From: Paracidobacterium acidisoli
GTDB taxonomy: Bacteria > Acidobacteriota > Terriglobia > Terriglobales > Acidobacteriaceae
NCBI RefSeq assembly: GCF_003428625.2
Contig: NZ_QVQT02000001.1
Coordinates: 839,811-903,810, forward strand
Direction: 5' to 3'
Length of the DNA stretch: 64,000 nt
Position numbers and translations under genes: made by a program. The notes beneath the pieces were generated by a model. The model worked only from the letters and a program-made list of their open reading frames with translations. It searched no databases and was not told where the DNA came from. Below are positions 35,920 through 44,163 of the stretch, piece by piece. How positions within the stretch are numbered: position 1 is the stretch's first letter; each line of letters opens with the position of its first letter.

Positions 35920-38064
35920 CTATTTCGCGCTCGCTTCAGGCTTCGCGGTGGAATGTTGTGCGTTGTATGCCTTCCACTCTTCGTCGATGATGTATGCGTG
36001 AATCTGGTCCGCCTCTTTCGTCGTAAGCTTTGTGACCGGGGGATATTCCAGATCCTTCACGCCGAAGCCCAGCATGCCCTGCTTTTCGTGACTGCCCGCC
36101 ATCACAATGGCGTACCACTGCTGGTGGACACTTTCGGGCATATAACGCAGATCGGGGATATCTCCATCGGCGCCGCTCGCCTGATCTGTCCACGCTCCAC
36201 TCCCGTCGAGATGCGGAGAATGGCAGCCTTCGCAGAGATGAGACTCGGCCAGAATGCGGCCCTGGGCGATATCTTCTTTGCTGAAGGTCTGAACAGGCGG
36301 TTTCGGAACTTCGGGAACAACAATATGGGGATTGGGTAGAGCGGCAGTGCCGCCTAATTTAAAAGCAATCAGTCCGGATGGGCCGTACTTCGTCTCCATC
36401 GTGACCATCATGCTCGCAGGGCCAAATATTCTGGACGCCGACCCCCAGCCGATGGGCACCACAACATACTGCTCGCCGCCGGCACTATATGTAATCGGTA
36501 CAGAATCGATCGCGGAGCCCGTTTTTACTGACCACAGCTTCTTTCCGCTGTCGGCCGTGTAGGCTGAGAACTCTCCGGTACCTTCACCCTGAAAGACCAG
36601 ATTGCCCGCCGTCGATACCGGTGATCCGTTCACGGCAATCGGCTCCTGCACCGACCAGCGCGCTTCGTTCTTCACCGGGTCCCACGCGATCAGACGGCCG
36701 AAGAAGGACCGCCCCGAGGGATGCGTATTAAAGTCCGGAGTGCTCGCATGATGCGGGTCCTGGCTGTCCGTGATCGGCACATAGACGAGGCCTGCATCCG
36801 GGCTGTAACTCATCGGCCACCAGTTGTGCACCGTCCACTGGAAGTTTTCCTTCCTTCCAGCCGGAGGCGTCACCTCGACCGGCCGCCCGGTCGTCAGATC
36901 CAGAGAGTGCGCCCAGGTCGTGTTCACCATGGGGCCACCGTTGATCAGCTTTCCGTTCGTCGCGTCGAGCACATAGAAGAAACCATTCTTCGGCGCGGTC
37001 ATCGCGACGTGACGCTTCTGTCCGTTGATGACGAGATCGGCGATGATGATGTGGAAGTTTTCGGTCTGATGGTACTTGCCACTCGTCTGGTAGTGCCATA
37101 CGTACTGACCGGTATCGGCGTTGATCGCGACGATCGAGCCGGCGTACAACTTATCCCCTGCGGGAGTCTGGTGCTGACGCGTGCCCTCGCCGGCATGCGC
37201 GCCGGCATTTCCGAAAACAATCAGGTTTGTCTGTGGATCATATGTAATCGCATCCCAGACGTCTCCGCCACCGACCTTCCAGTACTCCGGCCCCTGCCAG
37301 GTCTTGCGCGCCATCTCCAGCGCCGCCGGCTCCGGCCCCAGCGCGGGATCGCCAGGAACCGTCCAGAAGCGATACGCTTCCTTGCCGGTCTGCGCATCGA
37401 ATGCGACGATGGAGCCGCGCGATTCATCATCGGAGCCGTTGTAACCAATGAAGACCTTGCCCCGAGCCACATGCGGAGCACCGGTGCTGCCCGTCCACTT
37501 TGGGTCGCAGACCTGCGACGCCCACAACTGCCTGCCGCTCGCGGCATCCACGGCAAACAATCTGCAGTCGCCCGTCGCGACATAAACCTTCCCCTCCCAG
37601 ACCGCAACGCCGCGATTCACCCTCACCGCGTAGGAGTTCTGCGTGCTCACGCCGCGTTCAGCCTTTGGATCAAATCTCCAGATCTGTTTTCCGGTGGAGG
37701 CATTCACCGCATAAACAATGTCGAGGGCCGCAGTGACATAGAGCGTTCCATCGACCTCAATCGGCTCCGATGACATACCCATCGCGCTGTCGATGGGCAG
37801 ATACCATGCCACGCCGAGGCTGTTCACGTTCTGGTCGTTGATCTGCTTCAAGGGGCTGAAGTGCTGCTCTCCAAAACCTCTTCCCGCAACCATCCAGTCC
37901 GGACTCGCCGCCGTCTGATCGAGAACTCGCTCCGCGGTCACATTTCCCGCGGCTGCCGGGTCGGATGCAGATCGCTGCCCCGCTCGCGCGCACGAAACCA
38001 CAAGTCCAACAAGGGCTGCAACGGATATGCCCGCACCCAGAAAAACACGTACGGCTTTCGTCAT
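35920..38064 (-). CDS. PQQ-dependent dehydrogenase-like quinohemoprotein with a non-canonical active site
   Basis: The 714-residue protein has an eight-bladed PQQ propeller (about 50-590) followed by a cytochrome c domain with CEGCH at 611-615, the layout of quinohemoprotein alcohol dehydrogenases. The start at 38064 has GAGG six bases upstream. LVVSC (21-25) is a possible lipobox, so the protein may be a lipoprotein. Blade motifs such as GVAVWEGKVYVATGD and GGGDVWDAITYDP fit the family. The vicinal Cys-Cys usually found before VNRGVA is absent (NSYAVRVNRG). The usual DxWDYD catalytic region reads SGKYHQTENFH, and the metal-ligand Asn region reads FGNAGAHAG. Substrate and even cofactor use are therefore uncertain. 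It is divergent from the MerR-XRE-cupin regulator. Confidence 0.85.
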   Translation of the reverse strand: MTKAVRVFLGAGISVAALVGLVVSCARAGQRSASDPAAAGNVTAERVLDQTAASPDWMVAGRGFGEQHFSPLKQINDQNVNSLGVAWYLPIDSAMGMSSEPIEVDGTLYVTAALDIVYAVNASTGKQIWRFDPKAERGVSTQNSYAVRVNRGVAVWEGKVYVATGDCRLFAVDAASGRQLWASQVCDPKWTGSTGAPHVARGKVFIGYNGSDDESRGSIVAFDAQTGKEAYRFWTVPGDPALGPEPAALEMARKTWQGPEYWKVGGGDVWDAITYDPQTNLIVFGNAGAHAGEGTRQHQTPAGDKLYAGSIVAINADTGQYVWHYQTSGKYHQTENFHIIIADLVINGQKRHVAMTAPKNGFFYVLDATNGKLINGGPMVNTTWAHSLDLTTGRPVEVTPPAGRKENFQWTVHNWWPMSYSPDAGLVYVPITDSQDPHHASTPDFNTHPSGRSFFGRLIAWDPVKNEARWSVQEPIAVNGSPVSTAGNLVFQGEGTGEFSAYTADSGKKLWSVKTGSAIDSVPITYSAGGEQYVVVPIGWGSASRIFGPASMMVTMETKYGPSGLIAFKLGGTAALPNPHIVVPEVPKPPVQTFSKEDIAQGRILAESHLCEGCHSPHLDGSGAWTDQASGADGDIPDLRYMPESVHQQWYAIVMAGSHEKQGMLGFGVKDLEYPPVTKLTTKEADQIHAYIIDEEWKAYNAQHSTAKPEASAK

Positions 38065-38127
38065 TCTCGGCCTCACACTCTCTGAAGTAAGCAAACCTTA
38101 CGATAACTTCTATACGATAATGCGAGA

Positions 38128-38156
38128 GGCTATGTGACATTCGGCGATTGTGTCAA
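38128..38156 (-). promoter_or_regulatory. Candidate promoter for the PQQ-type dehydrogenase operon
   Basis: On the minus strand a consensus TTGACA lies at 38156-38151. At 16-17 bases spacing a weak -10 (CATAGC or ATAGCC) occurs at about 38134-38128. The -35 match is perfect but the -10 is poor, which would fit an activator-dependent promoter. Confidence 0.3.
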
Positions 38157-38356
38157 GAAGAAAAATGAGTTGCCCCGCTGCTTTTTTTACGCTGCCTCAG
38201 AGCCAGGGCAGAAAGAGCGCTTTCGGCGGCGAACAGGCAGAGCAGGGGTCATAGCCCGGTGAAATGCGCGAATACTACCTATGGATGTGAGCACCGAATC
38301 TGCAGCACAGCCTCTGTGCCAGAGTGTGGACAGAGAGTTTTAACTGCCTGTCGAGA

Positions 38357-38423
38357 TTGTGACCATTCCGGATATGAACTGGTATGCTAGGCCTTTGTGG
38401 TTTATAACCTTCAGGAAACCTGA
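38357..38423 (+). promoter_or_regulatory. Candidate MerR-type long-spacer promoter with two dyads
   Basis: The 433-base divergent region 38065-38497 holds no gene. On the plus strand TTGTGA (38357-38362) and the extended -10 TGGTATGCT (TATGCT at 38383-38388) are separated by 20 bases. Spacers of 19-20 bases are typical of MerR-controlled promoters. The spacer carries an imperfect dyad, CCATTC to GAACTGG. Just downstream are two more dyads, GGTT-TAT-AACC (38399-38409) and TCAGG-AAA-CCTGA (38411-38423). Control by the regulator encoded at 38498 is inferred. Confidence 0.4.
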
Positions 38424-38497
38424 GAAAGCTGCAAAACCTCTGCATTCCCCGTCATATCAGAAGCAGAGGCGGACAAGAATCGAAGCAACAAAGAACA

Positions 38498-39334
38498 ATG
38501 GAACACTCTTCTGGCAAGAAAGCGCCCGGTAATTCGAATGGCTCAAAGCTTTTTAAAGTAGGCGAGGCCGCACAGCTACTGGGCATTTCCGCATCGATGA
38601 TTCGGGCCTGGGAAAAGCTTGGACTTGCCCGCCCTCTCAGAACCAGCAGCAGCTATCGCCTTTACACTCCCGCAGACATACGAGTACTGAAGCGCGCCGT
38701 ATATCTGCGCAAGGTACTCGGCCTGAATGCCCAGGCGATCGTTCATCAGCTGAAGCAGGAGGGCGTTCTCTCCGAATCCCCCACCAGCTCGCTCGACAGC
38801 GTGACTCTCGGTATCCAGTTGCGCCGGCTTCGTAAATCGAGCGAGCAGTCTCTGGTGCAGGTCGCACAGGAGCTGGGCATCTCGGTCGGCTTCCTCAGCA
38901 ACCTCGAACGCGGCCATGAGCAGGCTTCCATCGGTGTCCTGCGCAGGCTTGCGCAGCATTATGGGGTCAATATTGTTGACCTGTTTACCTCGGCGAACGA
39001 GACCGCGATTCCCCACGTCAAACCGAGGGAACGCAAGCTGCTTTCCGGCACCGCCGGCGTTCGGATGGAACTCCTTGCATGGGGCAAGATCATGATGGAA
39101 CCCCACATCTTTCGCATTGCTCCCAAGGCCGGCAGTCCCGATTTCTATTCGCACGACGGCGAAGAATTCATCTATGTTATCGCCGGCCAGCTCACCATCC
39201 ATCTGCAGGAAACGGTCTACCAGCTCGAAACATCCGACAGCTTCTATTTCGCCAGCAAGACGCCGCACCGTTGGATCAATCCGGGAAAAACGGAAGCAAC
39301 GGTCCTGTGGATCAATACGCCGCCCACTTTCTAA
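38498..39334 (+). CDS. MerR-HTH, XRE-HTH and cupin triple-domain transcriptional regulator
   Basis: The 278-residue protein has two different DNA-binding domains and a sensor. Residues about 18-85 are a MerR-type winged helix (FKVGEAAQLLGISASMIRAWE, YRLYTPADI). Residues about 103-162 are an XRE/Cro-type HTH (LRRLRKSSEQSLVQVAQELG, FLSNLERGHEQAS). Residues about 200-270 are a cupin with HDGEEFIYVIAGQLTIHL and TPHRW. XRE-cupin regulators such as PuuR control putrescine catabolism in E. coli, so an amine or amino-acid ligand would fit this locus. The gene is divergent from the PQQ-type dehydrogenase operon and precedes the aldehyde dehydrogenase, cytochrome and permease genes. The MerR addition is less common; ligand and targets are inferred. 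Confidence 0.88.
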   Translation: MEHSSGKKAPGNSNGSKLFKVGEAAQLLGISASMIRAWEKLGLARPLRTSSSYRLYTPADIRVLKRAVYLRKVLGLNAQAIVHQLKQEGVLSESPTSSLDSVTLGIQLRRLRKSSEQSLVQVAQELGISVGFLSNLERGHEQASIGVLRRLAQHYGVNIVDLFTSANETAIPHVKPRERKLLSGTAGVRMELLAWGKIMMEPHIFRIAPKAGSPDFYSHDGEEFIYVIAGQLTIHLQETVYQLETSDSFYFASKTPHRWINPGKTEATVLWINTPPTF

Positions 39335-39398
39335 AAGCTGTTGACGGCGCCTTCGGAACTGGCGTACGCTTTACCCGATTTAATTATCGTAAGGTCGT

Positions 39399-39475
39399 AA
39401 ACCCCACCGAATTTGTATGGTGACCGGGTTTTGGAGCATGGTGTGCGCTCTCTGACTTCGTCTGGATCGAAGTCA
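39399..39475 (+). promoter_or_regulatory. Two inverted repeats upstream of the aldehyde dehydrogenase gene
   Basis: AAACCC-CACC at 39399-39408 faces GGTG-acc-GGGTTT at 39419-39431, with a three-base bulge. A perfect 8-bp repeat, TGACTTCG/CGAAGTCA, lies at 39453-39460 and 39468-39475 with a 7-base loop, ending 43 bases before the start codon. They are candidate operators or a leader hairpin. A TTGACG at 39341-39346 could be part of the promoter. Confidence 0.4.
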
Positions 39476-39518
39476 CCAGGCGGCGGCGGCTTTGCTCTTC
39501 GGGAGGCGTAAAAGATTG

Positions 39519-40976
39519 ATGGAACGTTATGCGATGTTTATCGACGGTGAATTTGTGCCCGCTCACGATGCGAGCGTATTCCCCGTCTACGATCCCTCCA
39601 CGGAAGAAATCATCGCAGAGGTACCAGCCGCCGGCTCTGCCGATGTCGATCGCGCGGTCCGGGCCGCTCGCAGCGCCTTCGACTCAGGTGCATGGCCGGG
39701 AACCACCGCACAGGAGCGCGGGCGTCTGCTCTTCCGCCTGGCCGATTCCATCCGGCAGCACGCTGCATCGCTGGCTCAGCTCGAAGCGCGGAACAGCGGA
39801 AAGCCTGTTGTCGAGGCAGAGTTCGATATCGCTGACACTGCGACCTGTTTTGAGTACTATGGCGGCCTTGCCACCAAAATCCTGGGACAGGTGAACCCTG
39901 TTCCCGACGATGCTCTGAGCCTTTCTCTGTCGGAGCCCATCGGCGTCGTCGCGCAGATTATTCCCTGGAACTATCCTCTGCTGATGGCGGCATGGAAACT
40001 AGCGCCCGCTTTGGCCGCCGGCTGTACCTGCGTGCTGAAGCCTGCGGAGCAGACGCCGCTCACCATCCTCGAGCTGGCGCGAAGCTTCAACGAGATCGGC
40101 TTTCCGCCAGGCGCGATCAACATTGTTACGGGACTCGGCGCCGATGCAGGCGCTCCTCTCGTTGCGCATCCTGAAGTCGACAAGATCTCCTTCACCGGCA
40201 GCAACGCAACTGGCAAAGGCATTCTGAAGGTTGCCGCAGACTCCATCCGGCGCGTCACTCTTGAGCTGGGTGGAAAATCCCCCAATATCTTTTTCGCCGA
40301 CGCAGATTTTGAAGCCGCCGTCGATGGGGCTCTGTTCGGCGTTTTCATCAATCAGGGAGAAGTCTGCTCTGCAGGAAGCCGCATCCTCGTGCAGCGTCCG
40401 ATCTATTCGAAGTTTGTCGAAGCCATGACAGCAAAAGCTGCAACTATCAGACTCGGGCCGCCCCTCTCCCGTGATACAAAGATGGGGCCGCTCGTGAGCA
40501 GGCGGCAGTTTGAGCGCGTGCGCGCCTATCAGGAGCTGGGCAAACAGGAGGGAAAGCTGGTACTCGGCGGCGGCAGAGCCAGTGGATTCGATCGAGGCTT
40601 CTACATCGAGCCCACCATCTTCGCCGATGTCAGCAACAGCGCCCGCATCGCGCAGGAAGAGATCTTCGGGCCCGTCGCCGCGGTCATTCCCTTCGATGAC
40701 GAAGAAGATGCAGTTCATATTGCAAATGACACGCCCTTCGGTCTGGCGGCCGCGGTGTGGTCCAGAGATATCTATCGCGTATTCCGCGTCCTGAAGAAAA
40801 TCCGCGCGGGCGTGATCTGGGTCAACCACATGCAGCCCACTTATGTTGAGGCCCCGTGGGGCGGATATAAGCAGTCGGGAATCGGACGTGAGCTCGGCCC
40901 ACGCGGCATTGAGCAATACCTTGAGACCAAGCAGGTTCACATCAATCTGAATGAGAAGCCGCTCGGCTGGTATTGA
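39519..40976 (+). CDS. NAD(P)+-dependent aldehyde dehydrogenase, betaine/aminoaldehyde type
   Basis: The 485-residue ALDH has the catalytic Glu249 in VTLELGGKSPNI and Cys283 in NQGEVCSAG, with the cofactor segments IIPWNYPLLMAAWK and FTGSNATGKGI. The C-terminal YVEAPWGGYKQSGIGRELG and EKPLGWY are typical of betaine-aldehyde and gamma-aminobutyraldehyde dehydrogenases. The ATG at 39519 is chosen; GGAGG lies 12 bases upstream. It probably oxidises an aminoaldehyde to an amino acid that the GabT/GabD pair across the divergent region can degrade. The exact substrate is inferred from family and context. Confidence 0.87.
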   Translation: MERYAMFIDGEFVPAHDASVFPVYDPSTEEIIAEVPAAGSADVDRAVRAARSAFDSGAWPGTTAQERGRLLFRLADSIRQHAASLAQLEARNSGKPVVEAEFDIADTATCFEYYGGLATKILGQVNPVPDDALSLSLSEPIGVVAQIIPWNYPLLMAAWKLAPALAAGCTCVLKPAEQTPLTILELARSFNEIGFPPGAINIVTGLGADAGAPLVAHPEVDKISFTGSNATGKGILKVAADSIRRVTLELGGKSPNIFFADADFEAAVDGALFGVFINQGEVCSAGSRILVQRPIYSKFVEAMTAKAATIRLGPPLSRDTKMGPLVSRRQFERVRAYQELGKQEGKLVLGGGRASGFDRGFYIEPTIFADVSNSARIAQEEIFGPVAAVIPFDDEEDAVHIANDTPFGLAAAVWSRDIYRVFRVLKKIRAGVIWVNHMQPTYVEAPWGGYKQSGIGRELGPRGIEQYLETKQVHINLNEKPLGWY

Positions 40977-41050
40977 GACGCGCCGCCTTCAGATAATTTG
41001 TGCTCATGACAGGAACAGATGTCAGTGAAAGGAACAACGGCGACAGAACC

Positions 41051-41446
41051 ATGGCAGGAAAACGGTCTTCCACACTCTTCGCAGTCTGCCGCGTAACGGT
41101 TTTTTGTATAGCGGCGAGCTTCGTCTTTCTGGCTTCATCCTGGTCAGCGAATGGACAAACGCATTCCACAGCATACACCGCAAAAGGACAAAAGATATTC
41201 AAGGCCAATTGCACGATGTGCCATGACGACGACGGAACAGCGAGCGGCCCGACAGGCAAAGCTCTGGGCGCAGCGAATCTCACATCTCCTGCTATTCGGA
41301 AGGAATCGAACGAGGCCCTGGCTCACTTCATCAGCGCCGGCAAAGGTAAGATGCCCTCTTTTCAGACAACCCTGACACAGCAGCAGATCGCCGATGCCGT
41401 GCAATATATTCGTTCGCTGGGAAATACCGGAGCGGCACACAGATAA
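41051..41446 (+). CDS. Exported class I cytochrome c
   Basis: The 131-residue protein carries a signal peptide (hydrophobic about 9-30, cleavage near SANGQ) and one heme site, CTMCH at 54-58. A likely axial Met lies in GKGKMPSFQ. It is a small periplasmic electron carrier. The start at 41051 is chosen because the signal peptide begins there; an ATG at 41006 would add 15 polar residues. It lies 74 bases after the aldehyde dehydrogenase gene and could accept electrons from the divergently encoded quinohemoprotein. Confidence 0.85.
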   Translation: MAGKRSSTLFAVCRVTVFCIAASFVFLASSWSANGQTHSTAYTAKGQKIFKANCTMCHDDDGTASGPTGKALGAANLTSPAIRKESNEALAHFISAGKGKMPSFQTTLTQQQIADAVQYIRSLGNTGAAHR

Positions 41447-41548
41447 GAAACGGGAAAGACGATACATCCGGCGCCGCGATTCCCGCTCTTCATCCCCTCC
41501 GGCGCGCTGCGGCAAAGAAAAATGAAAACGCTCTTCAGGTGAAGGTGC

Positions 41549-43072
41549 ATGACCGACAAAACGATCAGTCAGAGACTGGATCAGGACTCTGCTCAGCTTC
41601 AGGCACTGGGATACAGCTCGAACTTTGAGCGAACGATGACCGTATGGGAGAACTTCTCTCTCGGATTTACCTATCTCTCACCGGTTGTCGGAGTCTACAG
41701 CGTATTCGCTCTGGCGGTCACCAGCGGTGGGCCGCCCATGTTCTGGAACTACATATTAGTTGGTCTCGGCCAGTTGCTGGTCTGTCTGATCTTCGGTGAG
41801 ATCGTCTCGCAGTTCCCCATCTCCGGTGGAATCTATCCATGGTCCAGACGCCTGGTGGGCAAGCGCTGGGCATGGATGGCAGGCTGGGTCTATCTGTGGG
41901 CACTCTGCACGACGATTGCAGCCGTCGCCGTCGGTGGCGCTCCTTATCTCGCCGCGCTGGCCGGCATCCGGTCGACGCACTCCGGAGATATCTTCATCGC
42001 GTTAGCAATGGTTTGCGTTACCACGCTGCTGAATGTCAGCGGCACCCGTCTTCTGGCCCGTGTTGCCATGATCGGCTTCGTGTGCGAGCTGGCGGGCGCG
42101 ATCGTCGTGGGTTCGTATCTGTTGCTCTTCGCACGCCATCAGCACTTTGCGATTTTGTTTCAGACTTTCCATGTCGAAGGCAGCGGATCATACTTCTATG
42201 CCTTCGTAGCCTCGAGCGTCGCGGCCATGTTCTGCTACTACGGCTTTGAGGCCTGCGGCGATGTGGCCGAGGAGACACCCAATCCCGGCGTTGCCATTCC
42301 CAAGGCCATGCGGATGACGATCTATATAGGAGGAGCCGCAGCCATCTTTGTCACCCTGGCTCTGCTGCTTGCCATTACCGATATGCCATCCGTTATTTCC
42401 GGCAAAGACGCGGACCCTGTCGTCACCGTGTTGCGCAATGCTCTGGGGCCTCTCGGCGTTCGCATCGTGATGGCCATCGTTCTGATCTCGTTCTTCTCCT
42501 GCCTTCTGAGCCTGCAGGCAGCGACAAGCCGCCTTCTGTTCTCCTATGGCCGGGACGGAATGATCGTCGGCAGCAGGTACCTGAATAAGCTTTCCGAACG
42601 GACGCGCATGCCCATCGCGGCTCTGATCATCGCGGGCCTTATCCCTGCCATCATCGTGATGATCGGCTTTTTCCTTGAGAATGCAGTCCGCACGATCATT
42701 GTGTTCGGCTCTGCGGGAATTTATGTCGCATTCCAGATGGTCGTTCTGGGTGCTTTAATCGCGAGATCCAAAGGCTGGAAGCCGACGGGACGCTTCCGGC
42801 TGAATGGATGGGGCTGGCCGGTCAATATAGCGGCGCTCGCCTACGGCATTGCGGCCATCATTAATATGATGTGGCCCCGAAGTCCGTCCGATCCGTGGTA
42901 TCTGAACTACGGAATGATCATGACCAGCGTCATTGTTCTGGCATGCGGCGCGGTCTACATGATTCTTTTGCGGCCGTATGAAAAAGGAACAGCGCCCGCA
43001 GGCGATGCGCATAGGATTGCAGCTCAGCTCGCCGGAGCCGAAGTGAGTTCAGGAGTCGAATCGGGCTCTTAG
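41549..43072 (+). CDS. APC-superfamily amino acid/amine permease
   Basis: The 507-residue membrane protein has about 12 transmembrane helices. It shows the APC features TVWENFSLGFTYLSPV in helix 1, FGEIVSQFPISGGIYPWSRR, and FYGFEACGDVAEETPNP-like residues in helix 6 (CYYGFEACGDVAEETPNPG). This pattern is shared with choline/GABA/polyamine-type APC permeases. It is the last gene of the plus-strand arm, 102 bases after the cytochrome gene. It most likely imports the amine or amino acid handled by the locus; substrate specificity cannot be read from the sequence. Confidence 0.87.
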   Translation: MTDKTISQRLDQDSAQLQALGYSSNFERTMTVWENFSLGFTYLSPVVGVYSVFALAVTSGGPPMFWNYILVGLGQLLVCLIFGEIVSQFPISGGIYPWSRRLVGKRWAWMAGWVYLWALCTTIAAVAVGGAPYLAALAGIRSTHSGDIFIALAMVCVTTLLNVSGTRLLARVAMIGFVCELAGAIVVGSYLLLFARHQHFAILFQTFHVEGSGSYFYAFVASSVAAMFCYYGFEACGDVAEETPNPGVAIPKAMRMTIYIGGAAAIFVTLALLLAITDMPSVISGKDADPVVTVLRNALGPLGVRIVMAIVLISFFSCLLSLQAATSRLLFSYGRDGMIVGSRYLNKLSERTRMPIAALIIAGLIPAIIVMIGFFLENAVRTIIVFGSAGIYVAFQMVVLGALIARSKGWKPTGRFRLNGWGWPVNIAALAYGIAAIINMMWPRSPSDPWYLNYGMIMTSVIVLACGAVYMILLRPYEKGTAPAGDAHRIAAQLAGAEVSSGVESGS

Positions 43073-43467
43073 CTGCACGTGGGCACCAGCGAAAACATCC
43101 AGTTTGTTTACCATCGGTTGATTCCCCGGATGATCAAGTCCGACAACGAATGGCAGGAACCATCATCGTGCGTTGTGCCGCTTAGGCAACGTGTCGCCTT
43201 CACAGCAACTACCTTCAGCTTCCAGCTTACTGAATGCGCGTGAATGGGCTGAGGTGCAAGTTCGTCTCGGGAACACTCGTCCAGTTGCATTTCTCGAATG
43301 CACAGATCAAACATTTAAATACGGCCGAGATCCTGCATTTGTACCAATGAATTCTCAGGAATTCCGGGTCATCGACTGTTAACAGGAACCGTGTAAATTT
43401 CATGTTCAGCGGCTGTCGGAGTACCTGATTCTACTCGCTCACGCAAATTCCAGTGGGCGCATTTCCG
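43073..43467. other. Intergenic region before the ECF sigma gene
   Basis: About 395 bases separate the permease from the sigma factor gene. I see no convincing gene, hairpin or repeat. The composition is more AT-rich around 43290-43440, which could hold the sigma factor promoter. Confidence 0.3.
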
Positions 43468-44163
43468 ATGCTGTTGCGAGATATCTCATTGTCCTCAGGC
43501 AATCCCACAGAACGAATGCTGCCGGTGCCACTTCTCTGGACGAGAGAAGAGCTTCGCATCGTGGAGCTGCCGGATGGTGCCCAACCCCGGTGCCTGAGCG
43601 ACGAAAATCTGCTGACGGCGCTGAAGGGCAGGGACAGAGACGCGCTCGCAGAGGTGTTTCAGCGTTATTCACGGCTGGTCTTCAGCATCGGCTTTCGAAT
43701 TTTGCGCGATGCCGGTGAAGCCGAAGATCTGGTGCAGGAAGTTTTCCTTTTTCTCTTTCAGAGGGCTGAGCTTTTCGATGAGAAAAAGGGCGGCGCGAAA
43801 GCGTGGATTGTTCAGATCGCCTGGCACCGGTCGCTGGACCGCCGCGAGTATCTGCACCGGCGGAGCTTTTATTCTGGTACAGATGTGAGCACATTATCCG
43901 ATACTCTTACGGGGACGGAGGATGTGGAAGACGATCTTGCGTCAAAGCTCAGCCGGGAGCGGTTAAAAGAAGCCTTTCAGAGCCTTTCGGACCGGCAGCG
44001 CCTGACCCTGGAGCTGTTCTTTTTTGAGGACCTGGATCTTCGTGAAATTGCGGCGCGTCTGGATGAGTCGTTCGAAAATGTTCGCCATCATTACTATCGC
44101 GGGCTTCAGAAGCTCAGGAAAGACGCGTTCGTAGAGAAGCTCAGAGGCAGGAAGCAGTCATGA
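43468..44163 (+). CDS. ECF-family RNA polymerase sigma factor
   Basis: The product (about 231 residues) has sigma region 2 (about 50-115, with AGEAEDLVQEVFLFLF) and region 4 (about 170-225, with LSDRQRLTLELFFFEDLDLREIAARL). It lacks regions 1.1 and 3, as in ECF sigma factors. The start is uncertain: a GTG at 43453 and an ATG at 43516 are alternatives and none has a clear ribosome site. Its stop overlaps the anti-sigma start (ATGA), so the two are translated together. It probably drives its own operon and perhaps the receptor and hydrolase genes that follow. Confidence 0.88.
   Translation: MLLRDISLSSGNPTERMLPVPLLWTREELRIVELPDGAQPRCLSDENLLTALKGRDRDALAEVFQRYSRLVFSIGFRILRDAGEAEDLVQEVFLFLFQRAELFDEKKGGAKAWIVQIAWHRSLDRREYLHRRSFYSGTDVSTLSDTLTGTEDVEDDLASKLSRERLKEAFQSLSDRQRLTLELFFFEDLDLREIAARLDESFENVRHHYYRGLQKLRKDAFVEKLRGRKQS

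Noticed and set aside
43073..43467. Short frames on both strands before the ECF sigma gene
   Set aside because: None has a ribosome site, a signal peptide or a recognisable family. The region is left as intergenic.
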